From Oscillospiraceae bacterium (GTDB lineage Bacteria > Bacillota > Clostridia > Oscillospirales > Ruminococcaceae), in contig JAQYLI010000042.1 in the NCBI GenBank assembly GCA_028720105.1, positions 35,756 through 99,755 of the forward strand: 64,000 bases of DNA, given 5' to 3'. Below the pieces are notes generated by a model. That model ran no database searches and was not told where the DNA came from. It worked only from the letters and a program-made list of their open reading frames with translations. The position numbers were made by a program, and so were the translations under genes. This document shows, piece by piece, positions 52,285-60,602 of this stretch. Within the stretch, counting starts at the first letter, position 1, and every line of letters starts with the position of its first letter.

Positions 52285-53202
52285 TTATTCCAATGTCGGG
52301 AGATGATAAACAGCCTTGCCGTCCTCGTCCACCCAATTCATTTCCTCAAAATATTCCTCAAGAGTAACACCCTTGTCGGTGAGAAGCTTTGCATAGTAAA
52401 CTCCCACAAAGCGGTAATGCCACGGCTCGTAGATTATCCCCGTGATATCCTCCTTGCCCTCGGGATAGCGGAGAATAAAGCCGTAATCCGCCGCATTTTC
52501 CTGCAGCCACGCATACGCTTTAGTGTTCTTGAAGCGGTCGTCCTCCATACTTGTTTCCTCGTTGGACATAATATCTGCCGCCACGCCTGCATTGTGCTCG
52601 CTGTAGCCGGGGAGCTGAACCTCTTTGAGAGTATCTGCATATGCCTCCTCGTAGGTCATTCCGCGATTATCTATCCTGTCCTGAACGCTCTTGTCGAAGT
52701 TGTTCTGCTGATACTCCACCGAGCGGTAGGCGGACATTACCACAAGCTGTATGCCGTCCTCCTCGGCAGCCTTTATCATCTGCTTCATATACTCCGCCGC
52801 ACGGGAATCAAGATAATATTCACGCCAGCTTTCATAAACCAGATCTGTTTCAATGCCGTCGCAGTACTCCGCAGGCACCTGATTTTTGGAGTTTACAAGA
52901 AACATTGCCCAGGTGTTGTCTGCATCGGTGGGGTCGGGCTTAGGCTCCCGCGGCTCCTCCGTTGTCTCGGTGAGTGTATCTGAAACGCCCTCCTCACCCG
53001 ATGAGATATCCGTTTCCAAAGTCTCGGAAACTGCACTTTCGGAAACACTGCCCTCAGACTCAGCAGGCTTAGAGATGTTTTTTTCATCGTCCTTGTGAGA
53101 AGCTGCACCTGACATAAAAAACACCGCCGTAAATAAGATAGCCGTTGATATGATAAACAGCTTAACGCCGTTTTGCTTTCTTTTCTTCTTCACTGTTTTC
53201 AT
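52285..53202 (-). CDS. D-alanyl-D-alanine carboxypeptidase, VanY/M15B family
   Basis: 305 residues. Membrane anchor at about 14-33, an acidic Ser/Thr/Glu linker to about 95, then the peptidase: MSAYRSVEYQ, SEHNAGVAADI with zinc ligands H203 and D210, and EPWHYRFVG with catalytic E259 and ligand H262. It trims the terminal D-Ala from peptidoglycan stem peptides. It is divergent from nrdR and runs into the isomerase-like gene 25 nt later. There is no VanR/VanS or ligase nearby, so it is probably a housekeeping wall enzyme, not a resistance gene. Confidence 0.88.
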   Translation of the reverse strand: MKTVKKKRKQNGVKLFIISTAILFTAVFFMSGAASHKDDEKNISKPAESEGSVSESAVSETLETDISSGEEGVSDTLTETTEEPREPKPDPTDADNTWAMFLVNSKNQVPAEYCDGIETDLVYESWREYYLDSRAAEYMKQMIKAAEEDGIQLVVMSAYRSVEYQQNNFDKSVQDRIDNRGMTYEEAYADTLKEVQLPGYSEHNAGVAADIMSNEETSMEDDRFKNTKAYAWLQENAADYGFILRYPEGKEDITGIIYEPWHYRFVGVYYAKLLTDKGVTLEEYFEEMNWVDEDGKAVYHLPTLE

Positions 53203-53227
53203 TCCTTTGAAATTAACCGTCCTCCGC

Positions 53228-53256
53228 TTGACATCGGGAGAAAAATAGGTTATAAT
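53228..53256 (+). promoter_or_regulatory. Promoter of nrdR
   Basis: Consensus at both hexamers: TTGACA (53228-53233), 17-bp spacer, TATAAT (53251-53256). The downstream 25 nt resemble those of the DUF1858 gene at about 1279-1303. Confidence 0.85.
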
Positions 53257-53292
53257 AAAAGTTACATAATGATTATGAAAGGCGGTCTGCCT

Positions 53293-53745
53293 ATGAAATG
53301 CCCCTACTGCGGATTTGAAGATACCAAGGTCATCGACTCCCGTCTTATAGACGGAAAGAAACGCCGCAGACGCCGCTGTACGAACTGCGACAAGCGCTTC
53401 ACCACCTACGAGAGCATTGAGATACCCGACCTGCTGGTAAACAAAAAGGACAATACCTACGAACCGTTTGACCGCAACAAGCTTATCAGAGGGCTTTCCT
53501 TTGCGGTAAAAAAGCGTCCCGTTCCGGGTTCTGCCATAATCGCCATTGCAGACAGTATCGAGACCTACTGCGCCAACAATATGATAACTCAGATATCCAC
53601 ACGGGAAATAAGCGATATGGTCCTCGAACAGCTCAAGAAGCTGGACGAGGTGGCATATGTGCGCTTTGCCTCGGTAAATAAGGATTTCAATGACGTAGAC
53701 TGCTTTCTTGACATAATCTCCGAACTAAGAAAGAACGGAGACTAA
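53293..53745 (+). CDS. nrdR: Transcriptional repressor NrdR
   Basis: Zinc-ribbon and ATP-cone regulator that represses ribonucleotide reductase genes when dATP is high. 150 residues. Zinc ligands C3, C6, C29 and C32, a poly-Arg turn (KKRRRRR), then the ATP-cone (LLVNKKDNTYEPFDRNKLIRG). The ATG at 53293 matches the family start MKCPYCG and has GAAAGGCGG upstream. No nrd structural gene lies in the window. Confidence 0.96.
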   Translation: MKCPYCGFEDTKVIDSRLIDGKKRRRRRCTNCDKRFTTYESIEIPDLLVNKKDNTYEPFDRNKLIRGLSFAVKKRPVPGSAIIAIADSIETYCANNMITQISTREISDMVLEQLKKLDEVAYVRFASVNKDFNDVDCFLDIISELRKNGD

Positions 53746-53761
53746 GCTAAAAATATTTCTT

Positions 53762-53796
53762 ACAGGAGCGGAAACTTTCCGCCCCTGTTTTTATTA
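53762..53796 (+). terminator. Terminator after nrdR
   Basis: 12-bp stem with one central A-C mismatch (53762-53773 with 53777-53788), short loop, then TTTTATTATATT; cca converges from the other side. Confidence 0.75.
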
Positions 53797-53825
53797 TATT
53801 CCATATAGCGGAAAATATTTACATA

Positions 53826-55181
53826 TCAAAGCTCAAATATCCGCTTTTTGCCCCTCTGACCGAACTCCCTTGCCGTTTCGATAAGGACTTCCCTGTCGTT
53901 GGGTATCTTTTCGTCAATTACCATCACAAGAAGCTCGTCAAGAGCGACGCCTATCTCCTTGCCCTCAAAGCCTATGTCCTCAAGGTCGCTGCCCCGTACT
54001 GCAAGCCCGTGAAGAGTGCAGCATTCGCCGTTGTTTACGATCTCGTGAGCAAGATATTTCATAGCGTCAAGGGTGTTCACTCTCTCAAGGCAGAAGCTCT
54101 GCTTTGCACGGCTGTCGCCCTTCATCACCTCCGCCAGCTTGTCGAACATTCCGAGACCCATTGCGGAAATAAGGTGCTTTACCACACGCTTGTCGTCAAC
54201 GGGAGTGATGTAATGGTATTTGATAAGCTCGCAGGTGTTTTTGATGGTCTCATTATCGAATTTAAGGCGGCGCATAATGCGTTCGGCAGTCTCCGCACTG
54301 CGCTTTTCGTGTCCCGGGAAATGACCGTGCCCCTCCTCGTCGATACGGCAGCTTGTGGGCTTTTCGATATCGTGGAAGAATATGGCAAGCCGCACCTCCT
54401 TGTCGCACTTGGAGTTTTCCAGAGCGTGAGCGGTATGCTCCCATACGTCGTAAACGTGATATCTGCTGCGCTGGTCGAAGCCAATACACTTTGCAAACTC
54501 GGGGATAATGGTGCAGAAAACATCGTCAAACTCTATCATAAGGTCGCAGGGAGCCGAGCCCATAACAAAGCCCGTAAGCTCGCTCATAATCCTCTCGGCG
54601 GAAATTTCCTTGAGAAGCTGTTTTTTCTCGTGTATCGCAGAGGCAGTCAGAGGGTCTATGCGAAAGCCCAGAGACGAAGCAAAGCGGAGCGCCCTCATAA
54701 TTCTCAGAGCGTCCTCTTCAAATCTCACTGCAGGCTCGCCCACGCATCTTATCCTGCCGCTGAACAGATCCTGCTGTCCTCCGAAAACGTCGATAATACC
54801 CGTTTTATCGGAATAAGCCATAGCGTTTACGGTAAAATCCCTGCGTGCAAGATCCTGCTCGAGAGAAGAAGCGAATTTCACAGAGTCGGGACGGCGGTGA
54901 TCGGTGTATTTGCCGTCCACCCGATAGGTGGTGACCTCAACGTTTTCACCTTCGCTCACCACAGTGACAGTGCCGTGTTTAAGCCCCGTTTCAATAACTC
55001 TCAGCCCGTCCATACAGGCAATGATCTCGTCGGGGAGCGCATTTGTGGTAATATCATAATCCTTGGGCTTAACTCCGAGAATAGCGTCTCTCACGCAGCC
55101 GCCCACGATATACGCCTCAAATCCGCCTCGTTCCAGACGGTCAAGGACATCCTTCACATTAACGGGAATACTGATATCCAA
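53826..55181 (-). CDS. cca: CCA tRNA nucleotidyltransferase, TTG start
   Basis: Adds or repairs the 3' CCA of tRNA. About 451 residues from the TTG at 55181. Catalytic head: AYIVGGCVRDAILGVKPKDYDI; flexible-loop and RRDFTVNAMAY, then the neck helices and an HD domain (AIFFHDIEKPTS). The start is chosen because GGATGTGAG lies about 7-16 nt upstream of the TTG and there is no in-frame ATG close by; GTG at the sixth codon is an alternative. Its - strand promoter is TTGCAA (55271-55266), 17 bp, TATAAT (55248-55243). Confidence 0.92.
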   Translation of the reverse strand: MDISIPVNVKDVLDRLERGGFEAYIVGGCVRDAILGVKPKDYDITTNALPDEIIACMDGLRVIETGLKHGTVTVVSEGENVEVTTYRVDGKYTDHRRPDSVKFASSLEQDLARRDFTVNAMAYSDKTGIIDVFGGQQDLFSGRIRCVGEPAVRFEEDALRIMRALRFASSLGFRIDPLTASAIHEKKQLLKEISAERIMSELTGFVMGSAPCDLMIEFDDVFCTIIPEFAKCIGFDQRSRYHVYDVWEHTAHALENSKCDKEVRLAIFFHDIEKPTSCRIDEEGHGHFPGHEKRSAETAERIMRRLKFDNETIKNTCELIKYHYITPVDDKRVVKHLISAMGLGMFDKLAEVMKGDSRAKQSFCLERVNTLDAMKYLAHEIVNNGECCTLHGLAVRGSDLEDIGFEGKEIGVALDELLVMVIDEKIPNDREVLIETAREFGQRGKKRIFEL

Positions 55182-55242
55182 TGTATGCTCACATCCAATT
55201 CTTATAATACAAACCGCAGAAGCGGGAAATTTCCTAACATAT

Positions 55243-55271
55243 ATTATATCACACAATTCTGCAAATTGCAA
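55243..55271 (-). promoter_or_regulatory. Promoter of cca
   Basis: On the - strand: TTGCAA (55271-55266), 17-bp spacer, TATAAT (55248-55243) with TGA in front (extended -10). Confidence 0.75.
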
Positions 55272-55305
55272 GGCGGAACTGTAATAAAAATAAATAATAA
55301 AACGG

Positions 55306-55334
55306 TTGCAATCCACGGGGAAATATGGTATAAT
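55306..55334 (+). promoter_or_regulatory. Promoter of recD2-comFC
   Basis: TTGCAA (55306-55311), 17-bp spacer, TATAAT (55329-55334) with TGG in front (extended -10). It diverges from the cca promoter. Confidence 0.75.
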
Positions 55335-55365
55335 AAAGAGAAGTTTTTATTTCGGGGATAAAAAA

Positions 55366-57576
55366 ATGCAAAAAAACGAAAACGAGCTTATACATATAGA
55401 GGGAACCGCCGAGGATATACTTTTCTGCAACGAGCAGAACGGCTATATAGTCCTTGATCTTGATACGGGCAGCGACTACGTTACCGTAGTGGGCGAGCTT
55501 GGCACCATTGAGGAAGGCGAGGAGCTGCGCCTTACGGGAAGATACGTAAATCACCCGAAATTCGGCGCCCAGTTTCGTGCTGAGACCTGCGAGCGCAAAA
55601 TGCCCGTTACCGAAGCGGCTATCCTCAAATACCTTTCCTCGGGAGTCATCAAGGGAATAGGCCCCACCCTTGCAAAGCGTATGGTGGAGCAGTTTGGTGA
55701 CAAGACCCTTGAGATGATAGAAAGCTCCCCCGATGAGCTTACAAAGATAAAGGGCGTGTCCCCGAAAAAAGCGGAGGAGATCGCTCAGGAATTTCGCCGC
55801 ATATCGGGTGTCCGAACACTTATGATATTCCTCACAGGCTACGGCATATCCCCCTCTGTGGCTGTGGCTGCGTGGAAAAGGTGGGGACAGTTTGCGGTGG
55901 AGATGATAAAGTCAAATCCCTATGTTCTCTGCGGCCCCGGTATCGAGCTTGAATTTACAAAAGCCGAGGAAATGGCTTTAAAGCTTGAGATATCCCCGGA
56001 TAGCCCCGGACGTGTAAAGGCAGGCATTATCTATATCCTTATGCACAATTCCTACAACGGTCACACCTGCCTTCCTCTGGACAGGCTCAAAGAAGCCGCT
56101 TTAAAGCTTCTCTCCGTAGGCGAAGATGTCTTTGACGATAATCTGCTGTCCGCCTCGGAGGATAACGATATCTGCATTTATGACAAGGACGGCAGGAAAT
56201 TCGTTTTCTTAGCGGATTTTTTCCGTGCCGAGCAGTACATCAGCTCCCGTCTTTCCGTAATGAACGACTGCTTCAAGGATACGGGAACGGATTACCGCAA
56301 GCTTATTGATATAGAAGAAAAGACCAAGATAATCACCTATGCCGAAAAGCAGAGAGAGGCAATATCCCTCGCCCTGTCAAAAGGCTTTCTGATACTTACG
56401 GGAGGTCCCGGAACGGGTAAGACCACCACCCTAAAGGCAATAATCTCCCTTTACGAGCAGCGTGGTATGAAGGTAATGATTACCGCTCCCACAGGACGGG
56501 CGGCAAAGCGCATTTCCGACCTGACGGGCTATCCCGCAAAGACCATTCACCGCCTGCTGGAAGTAATGTTCGATAACTCGGGACAGCTCAAATTCAAACA
56601 CAACGAGCAGAACCCCGTCTCCTGCGACGTAATGATAATTGACGAGATGTCAATGGTGGACACATTGCTTTTTGAGTCGCTGCTAAGAGCACTGAAGCTG
56701 TCCTGCCGCCTTATTATGGTGGGCGACAGCGACCAGCTCCCCTCGGTGGGCGCAGGAAATATCCTCAAGGATATGATAGACAGCGGAAGGCTCACCGTTG
56801 TGGCATTAAACGAAATTTTCAGACAGGCACAGCAAAGCTGTATCGTAACCAACGCCCACAAAATTGTAAACGGCATACAGCCCGACCTTACCCGAAAGGA
56901 CAGCGACTTCTTCTTTATGCAGAGACTTAACTCCGAGGAAGCCGCCCTGACCGTTGCAGAGCTTTGCGTAAAGCGTCTCCCCGATGCCTACGGCTTCTCC
57001 CCTACCGAGGATATACAGGTGCTATGCCCCTCAAGAAAAGGCGTTTTAGGCTCGGTGGAGATGAACAAGCTTCTCCAGCGGAGGATAAATCCCCCGAAAA
57101 AGGAGCTTGCCGAGCTTAAAGGACAGGTATTCACATTCCGTGACGGTGACAAGGTAATGCAGACAAAGAACAACTACGACATTGTCTGGAAAAAGGACGG
57201 GGAGGAAGGCTCGGGCATATTTAACGGGGATATCGGTACAATAGTCAAGGTAAAGCGTTCCGAGGGAACTGTGGTCATTGACTTTGAAGGCAGGATAGCC
57301 GAATATTCGGTGGAAATGACCGAACAGATAGAGCTTGCCTACGCCGTTACCGTTCATAAGAGCCAGGGCAGCGAGTTCACAGCCGTTATCCTGCCGCTCC
57401 TCGGAGGTTTTGACAAGCTGTATTACCGAAATCTTCTTTATACCGCCGTTACCAGAGCGAAAAAAATGCTTGTGATAGTCGGTTCAAAGTCAATCGTTGA
57501 AAAAATGGTGAACAACGACCGCCGCACCCTCCGCTACACCTGCCTTAAACATATGATAGAGCAGGAGCTGGGCTGA
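55366..57576 (+). CDS. recD2: ATP-dependent RecD2-type DNA helicase
   Basis: 5'-3' superfamily 1B helicase not associated with RecBC; in Bacillus it acts in replication-fork and mismatch-repair related processes. 736 residues. An N-terminal OB-like and helix-hairpin-helix part (GIGPTLAKRMVEQFGD; IKGVSPKKAEEIAQEF) is followed by Walker A LTGGPGTGKTTT, DEMSMVD (Walker B), GDSDQLPSVGAG, and near the end TVHKSQGSEF and YTAVTRAKKML. The ATG at 55366 is preceded by GGGG. The stop overlaps comFC (TGATG). Confidence 0.95.
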   Translation: MQKNENELIHIEGTAEDILFCNEQNGYIVLDLDTGSDYVTVVGELGTIEEGEELRLTGRYVNHPKFGAQFRAETCERKMPVTEAAILKYLSSGVIKGIGPTLAKRMVEQFGDKTLEMIESSPDELTKIKGVSPKKAEEIAQEFRRISGVRTLMIFLTGYGISPSVAVAAWKRWGQFAVEMIKSNPYVLCGPGIELEFTKAEEMALKLEISPDSPGRVKAGIIYILMHNSYNGHTCLPLDRLKEAALKLLSVGEDVFDDNLLSASEDNDICIYDKDGRKFVFLADFFRAEQYISSRLSVMNDCFKDTGTDYRKLIDIEEKTKIITYAEKQREAISLALSKGFLILTGGPGTGKTTTLKAIISLYEQRGMKVMITAPTGRAAKRISDLTGYPAKTIHRLLEVMFDNSGQLKFKHNEQNPVSCDVMIIDEMSMVDTLLFESLLRALKLSCRLIMVGDSDQLPSVGAGNILKDMIDSGRLTVVALNEIFRQAQQSCIVTNAHKIVNGIQPDLTRKDSDFFFMQRLNSEEAALTVAELCVKRLPDAYGFSPTEDIQVLCPSRKGVLGSVEMNKLLQRRINPPKKELAELKGQVFTFRDGDKVMQTKNNYDIVWKKDGEEGSGIFNGDIGTIVKVKRSEGTVVIDFEGRIAEYSVEMTEQIELAYAVTVHKSQGSEFTAVILPLLGGFDKLYYRNLLYTAVTRAKKMLVIVGSKSIVEKMVNNDRRTLRYTCLKHMIEQELG

Positions 57577-58292
57577 TGGACGGCAGTATCATAAGGGGCG
57601 ACAGCAGCCTTAAAAGCTATGTCCTTGACTTCCTTTTCCCGAACCGCTGCCCTTTCTGCGGCGGATTTATCCCATATAATGTGCTATGCTGTGAGGAGTG
57701 CTTTTCCGAGATACTTTGGGCGGACGGGAATATATGCAGAAAATGCGGAAAACCCAAGCGCCCCCACTGTTTATGCAATGAGTCTCCCGAATATTCCTTA
57801 TGCGCCTCGGCTGCCTATTATTCGGGCATTGTCAAAGAAGGCATTTACAGCTTAAAGTTTAAAAATAACCTTAATGCCGCCGCAATTTTCGGACGGGCAC
57901 TCAAGGACGAGCTTTCGGAAATGGACGTGCTTTTCAGCATAGACCTTGCCGTTCCCGTTCCTATGTCCCCGAAACAGAAGCGGACAAGGGGCTACAATCA
58001 GGCAGAGGAGCTGGCAAAATATCTTACGGAGGGAACGGATATCCCCGTCAGGACAGACCTTATCCAAAGAAGATTTTCAAAGACCGCACAGCACACCCTG
58101 AGCGAAGAGGACAGAAAACGTGAAGCAGGTAAGATATACTATACCAAGCTTAACGGCACTCCCCTTTCGGGTATGACGGTGCTTCTCATAGATGACGTTC
58201 TTACAACAGGCTCAACGCTGAACGCCTGCTCGGAACTGCTTTTACAGCTTGGTGCAGAGCGTGTTATATGCGCCGCCGCAGCTACAGTTTAA
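57576..58292 (+). CDS. comFC: ComFC family phosphoribosyltransferase-like protein
   Basis: 238 residues. N-terminal zinc-binding cysteines (C25, C28, C38/C39, C42, C54, C57, C65, C67) followed by a type I PRTase fold with the PRPP loop VLLIDDVLTTGST (about 207-219) and KRTRGYNQAEELAK. ComFC assists DNA uptake in competent bacteria. The ATG shares its A with the recD2 stop (TGATG), so translation is coupled. It is another competence-related gene in the window, with dprA. Confidence 0.93.
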   Translation: MDGSIIRGDSSLKSYVLDFLFPNRCPFCGGFIPYNVLCCEECFSEILWADGNICRKCGKPKRPHCLCNESPEYSLCASAAYYSGIVKEGIYSLKFKNNLNAAAIFGRALKDELSEMDVLFSIDLAVPVPMSPKQKRTRGYNQAEELAKYLTEGTDIPVRTDLIQRRFSKTAQHTLSEEDRKREAGKIYYTKLNGTPLSGMTVLLIDDVLTTGSTLNACSELLLQLGAERVICAAAATV

Positions 58293-58319
58293 ATATAAAC
58301 CTACAAAGGTGGTATTTTC

Positions 58320-59177
58320 TTGAACAGCAATATCAAGGTTGCCGCTATCCACGACCTTTCGGGAGTGGGACGGTGTTCATTGTCGGTAATTCTTCCCACT
58401 CTTTCGGCTATGGGCATACAGGTCTGCCCCGTACCCACAGCTATCCTCTCCGCACATACGGGAGGCTTCGGAGATGTGGTGATGAGAGACCTTACCGACT
58501 ATATAATCCCTGCGCTCCAGCATTACAAAAGGCTGAAAATGGACTTTGACTGCATTTACAGCGGCTTTCTCGCTTCTACAAGCCAGATAGACCACTGCCT
58601 TGAGTTTTTCTCAAGCTATCCCAATGCTTTAAAAGTGGTAGACCCCGTTATGGCGGACAACGGCAAGCCTTATAAGACCTGCACCGCCGAGCTTCGCCGC
58701 CGAATGGGCGAGCTTGCCGCAGTTGCGGATATAATAACCCCGAATATGACCGAGGCGGCTATACTTTTAGGTGAGGACCCCACCCTTATGCCCCGTTCAT
58801 CATCGGAAATGAAGAGCATACTTGTAAGACTCTCCGAGATGGGTCCCAAGACCGTTGTCATAACCAGCGCCTATATCTGCGGAGAATGCTGCAATGCGGG
58901 CTATGACCGTGAGCATAACAAATTCTGGAAGGTGCCCTATGTTCAGGTGAACGCAGGTTACCCCGGCACGGGAGATGTTTTCGCTTCGGTGCTGACAGGC
59001 TCCATTTTAAGAGGAGACAGCCTGCCCATTGCTATGAACAGAGCCGCCGCATTCTTAGAGCTTGCCATAAAGACCACCTACGGCTACAGCACCGATTCAC
59101 GAGAGGGCATACTGCTTGAAAGGTGCCTTGATTTCCTTATGGGCAGGCACGACCTCTGCGACTATGAGTCGCTTTAA
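58320..59177 (+). CDS. Pyridoxal/pyridoxamine kinase (PdxY/ThiD-like ribokinase family), TTG start
   Basis: 285 residues. HDLSGVGRCSL near the N-terminus, ILSAHTGGFG, IYSGFLAS, VVDPVMADNGKPY, PNMTEAAILLGE and NAGYPGTGDVFASVLTG (catalytic Asp and anion hole) are conserved. It phosphorylates pyridoxal, pyridoxamine or related alcohols to make PLP. The TTG at 58320 has AAAGGTGG about 7-14 nt upstream and gives the normal N-terminus. It follows comFC by 27 nt. Confidence 0.88.
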   Translation: MNSNIKVAAIHDLSGVGRCSLSVILPTLSAMGIQVCPVPTAILSAHTGGFGDVVMRDLTDYIIPALQHYKRLKMDFDCIYSGFLASTSQIDHCLEFFSSYPNALKVVDPVMADNGKPYKTCTAELRRRMGELAAVADIITPNMTEAAILLGEDPTLMPRSSSEMKSILVRLSEMGPKTVVITSAYICGECCNAGYDREHNKFWKVPYVQVNAGYPGTGDVFASVLTGSILRGDSLPIAMNRAAAFLELAIKTTYGYSTDSREGILLERCLDFLMGRHDLCDYESL

Positions 59178-59192
59178 AAAGGAGGCAGGCAA

Positions 59193-59690
59193 ATGCGTCT
59201 TAACATCGTGCTTGTAGAACCGCAGATACCACAGAATACGGGAAATATCGCCCGTACCTGCGCGGTTACGGGAGCAAGGCTCCATCTTGTAAAGCCCCTT
59301 GGCTTTCAGATAGACGACAAGAAGCTCAAAAGAGCAGGGCTTGACTACTGGGACAAGCTGGATATCACCTATTACGACAATACTGAGGATTTTTTCCGGA
59401 AAAATAAAGGGGGTAATTTCTTCTTTTTCACCACAAAGGGAAAAAAGATACACTCCGAAGCAAAATATCCCGACAATTCATATCTCATTTTCGGCAGAGA
59501 GGACGCAGGTCTTCCCGAGGAGCTTCTGTACGCTCACCCCGATGAATGTGTCCGCATACCTATGAGAAGCACTCTCAGAAGCCTTAATCTGTCAAATTCC
59601 GCCGCCATTGCCGTTTACGAGGTTTTAAGGCAATGGGATTATCCCGACCTTGAGACCGAGGGCAGGCTCACAAAATATACTTGGAACTAA
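59193..59690 (+). CDS. trmL: tRNA (cytidine34-2'-O)-methyltransferase
   Basis: 2'-O-methylates the wobble nucleotide of leucine tRNAs. 165 residues, minimal SPOUT fold: LVEPQIPQNTGNIARTC at 7-23, LIFGREDAGLPEEL and RSLNLSNSAAIAVYEVLRQ. It has no extra domains, as expected. It is preceded by AAAGGAGG. Confidence 0.94.
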   Translation: MRLNIVLVEPQIPQNTGNIARTCAVTGARLHLVKPLGFQIDDKKLKRAGLDYWDKLDITYYDNTEDFFRKNKGGNFFFFTTKGKKIHSEAKYPDNSYLIFGREDAGLPEELLYAHPDECVRIPMRSTLRSLNLSNSAAIAVYEVLRQWDYPDLETEGRLTKYTWN

Positions 59691-59715
59691 AACTAAAACG
59701 GAAAGGAAAAGTATT

Positions 59716-60585
59716 ATGTCAAAGATCAAGTTCATTACCGACTCCGCCAGCGATATCACAAAGGAATACAGCGCAAAATATAACATAGATGTGCAGGGCT
59801 TTCCCATTACTGTGGGAGACAGGAGCTTTCGTGACGGCGATATTCCAAAGGAGGAGTATTACGACCTTATCGACAGTTCCACCGAGCTTCCCGTACATTC
59901 CCAGCTCACCGTTTTTGATTTTGAGGAGCTTTTTGAGAAGTACGCCGCAGAGGGGTATGAGGACATTTTCTTTATCTCCATAAACGCTCACGGCTCAGCT
60001 ACCTATCAGAATGCCTGCTGTGCAAGAGACAATTTCTTCTCCGAACACCCCGACAAGGCAGACAAACTCAGAATAAGAGTCCTCGACTCCACCAGCTATT
60101 CGGGCACCTACGGATATCCCGTTATAGAAGCGGCAAAGATGGCTGAGGAAGGCAAGTCCGCCGACGAGATAGAAAAGTATCTTGCCGACTGGTTTGAGAT
60201 ATGCGAGGTGTACCTTGCGGCATACACCCTGAGATATGTAAAGAAATCCGGCAGGATTAGCGCTGCAGCAGCGTTTGCGGGAGAGCTTCTCGGACTTAAG
60301 CCCGTTATCCTCTTAAAGGGCGAGAACACAAAGGTGGTGGCAAAGGCAAGAGGCGAACAGAACGTGGTTCCGAAGCTTGCCGACGTTACCTGCGACAGGA
60401 TAGCCGAGGGTTCGCCCTACATCATCATCGGCGGCAGAAACCTCGCTTATACCCAGGATATCGCAAAGGTGCTTACGGAGCGTCTTGGTTATCCCCCTGT
60501 TGACATCACATTCAGAGTAGGCGGAGCCATTGCCGCAAACAGCGGTCCCGATATAGTTGCCACCGCTTTTAAAGCTAAAAAATAA
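59716..60585 (+). CDS. DegV family fatty-acid-binding protein
   Basis: 289 residues. IKFITDSASDIT at 4-15 is the family start; the lipid headgroup pocket region LPVHSQLTVFDFEELF and GRISAAAAFAGELLGLKPVI follow. DegV/FakB proteins hand fatty acids to the FakA kinase; FakA is not in the window. ATG at 59716 follows AAAGGAAAAG. Confidence 0.9.
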   Translation: MSKIKFITDSASDITKEYSAKYNIDVQGFPITVGDRSFRDGDIPKEEYYDLIDSSTELPVHSQLTVFDFEELFEKYAAEGYEDIFFISINAHGSATYQNACCARDNFFSEHPDKADKLRIRVLDSTSYSGTYGYPVIEAAKMAEEGKSADEIEKYLADWFEICEVYLAAYTLRYVKKSGRISAAAAFAGELLGLKPVILLKGENTKVVAKARGEQNVVPKLADVTCDRIAEGSPYIIIGGRNLAYTQDIAKVLTERLGYPPVDITFRVGGAIAANSGPDIVATAFKAKK

Positions 60586-60602
60586 AGGAGCATATTTTCC
60601 GA

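Noticed and set aside
52111..52983. 290-codon + strand frame over the isomerase-like and VanY genes
   Set aside because: It spans two convincing genes on the opposite strand and shows no protein-like pattern.
52285..53202. Vancomycin resistance locus
   Set aside because: VanY-type peptidases are common wall enzymes; there is no vanHAX or two-component pair.
54009..55361. 450-codon open frame on the + strand opposite cca
   Set aside because: It lies wholly antisense to a firm cca gene, has no family motifs and no ribosome binding site; it follows from the codon bias of the real gene.
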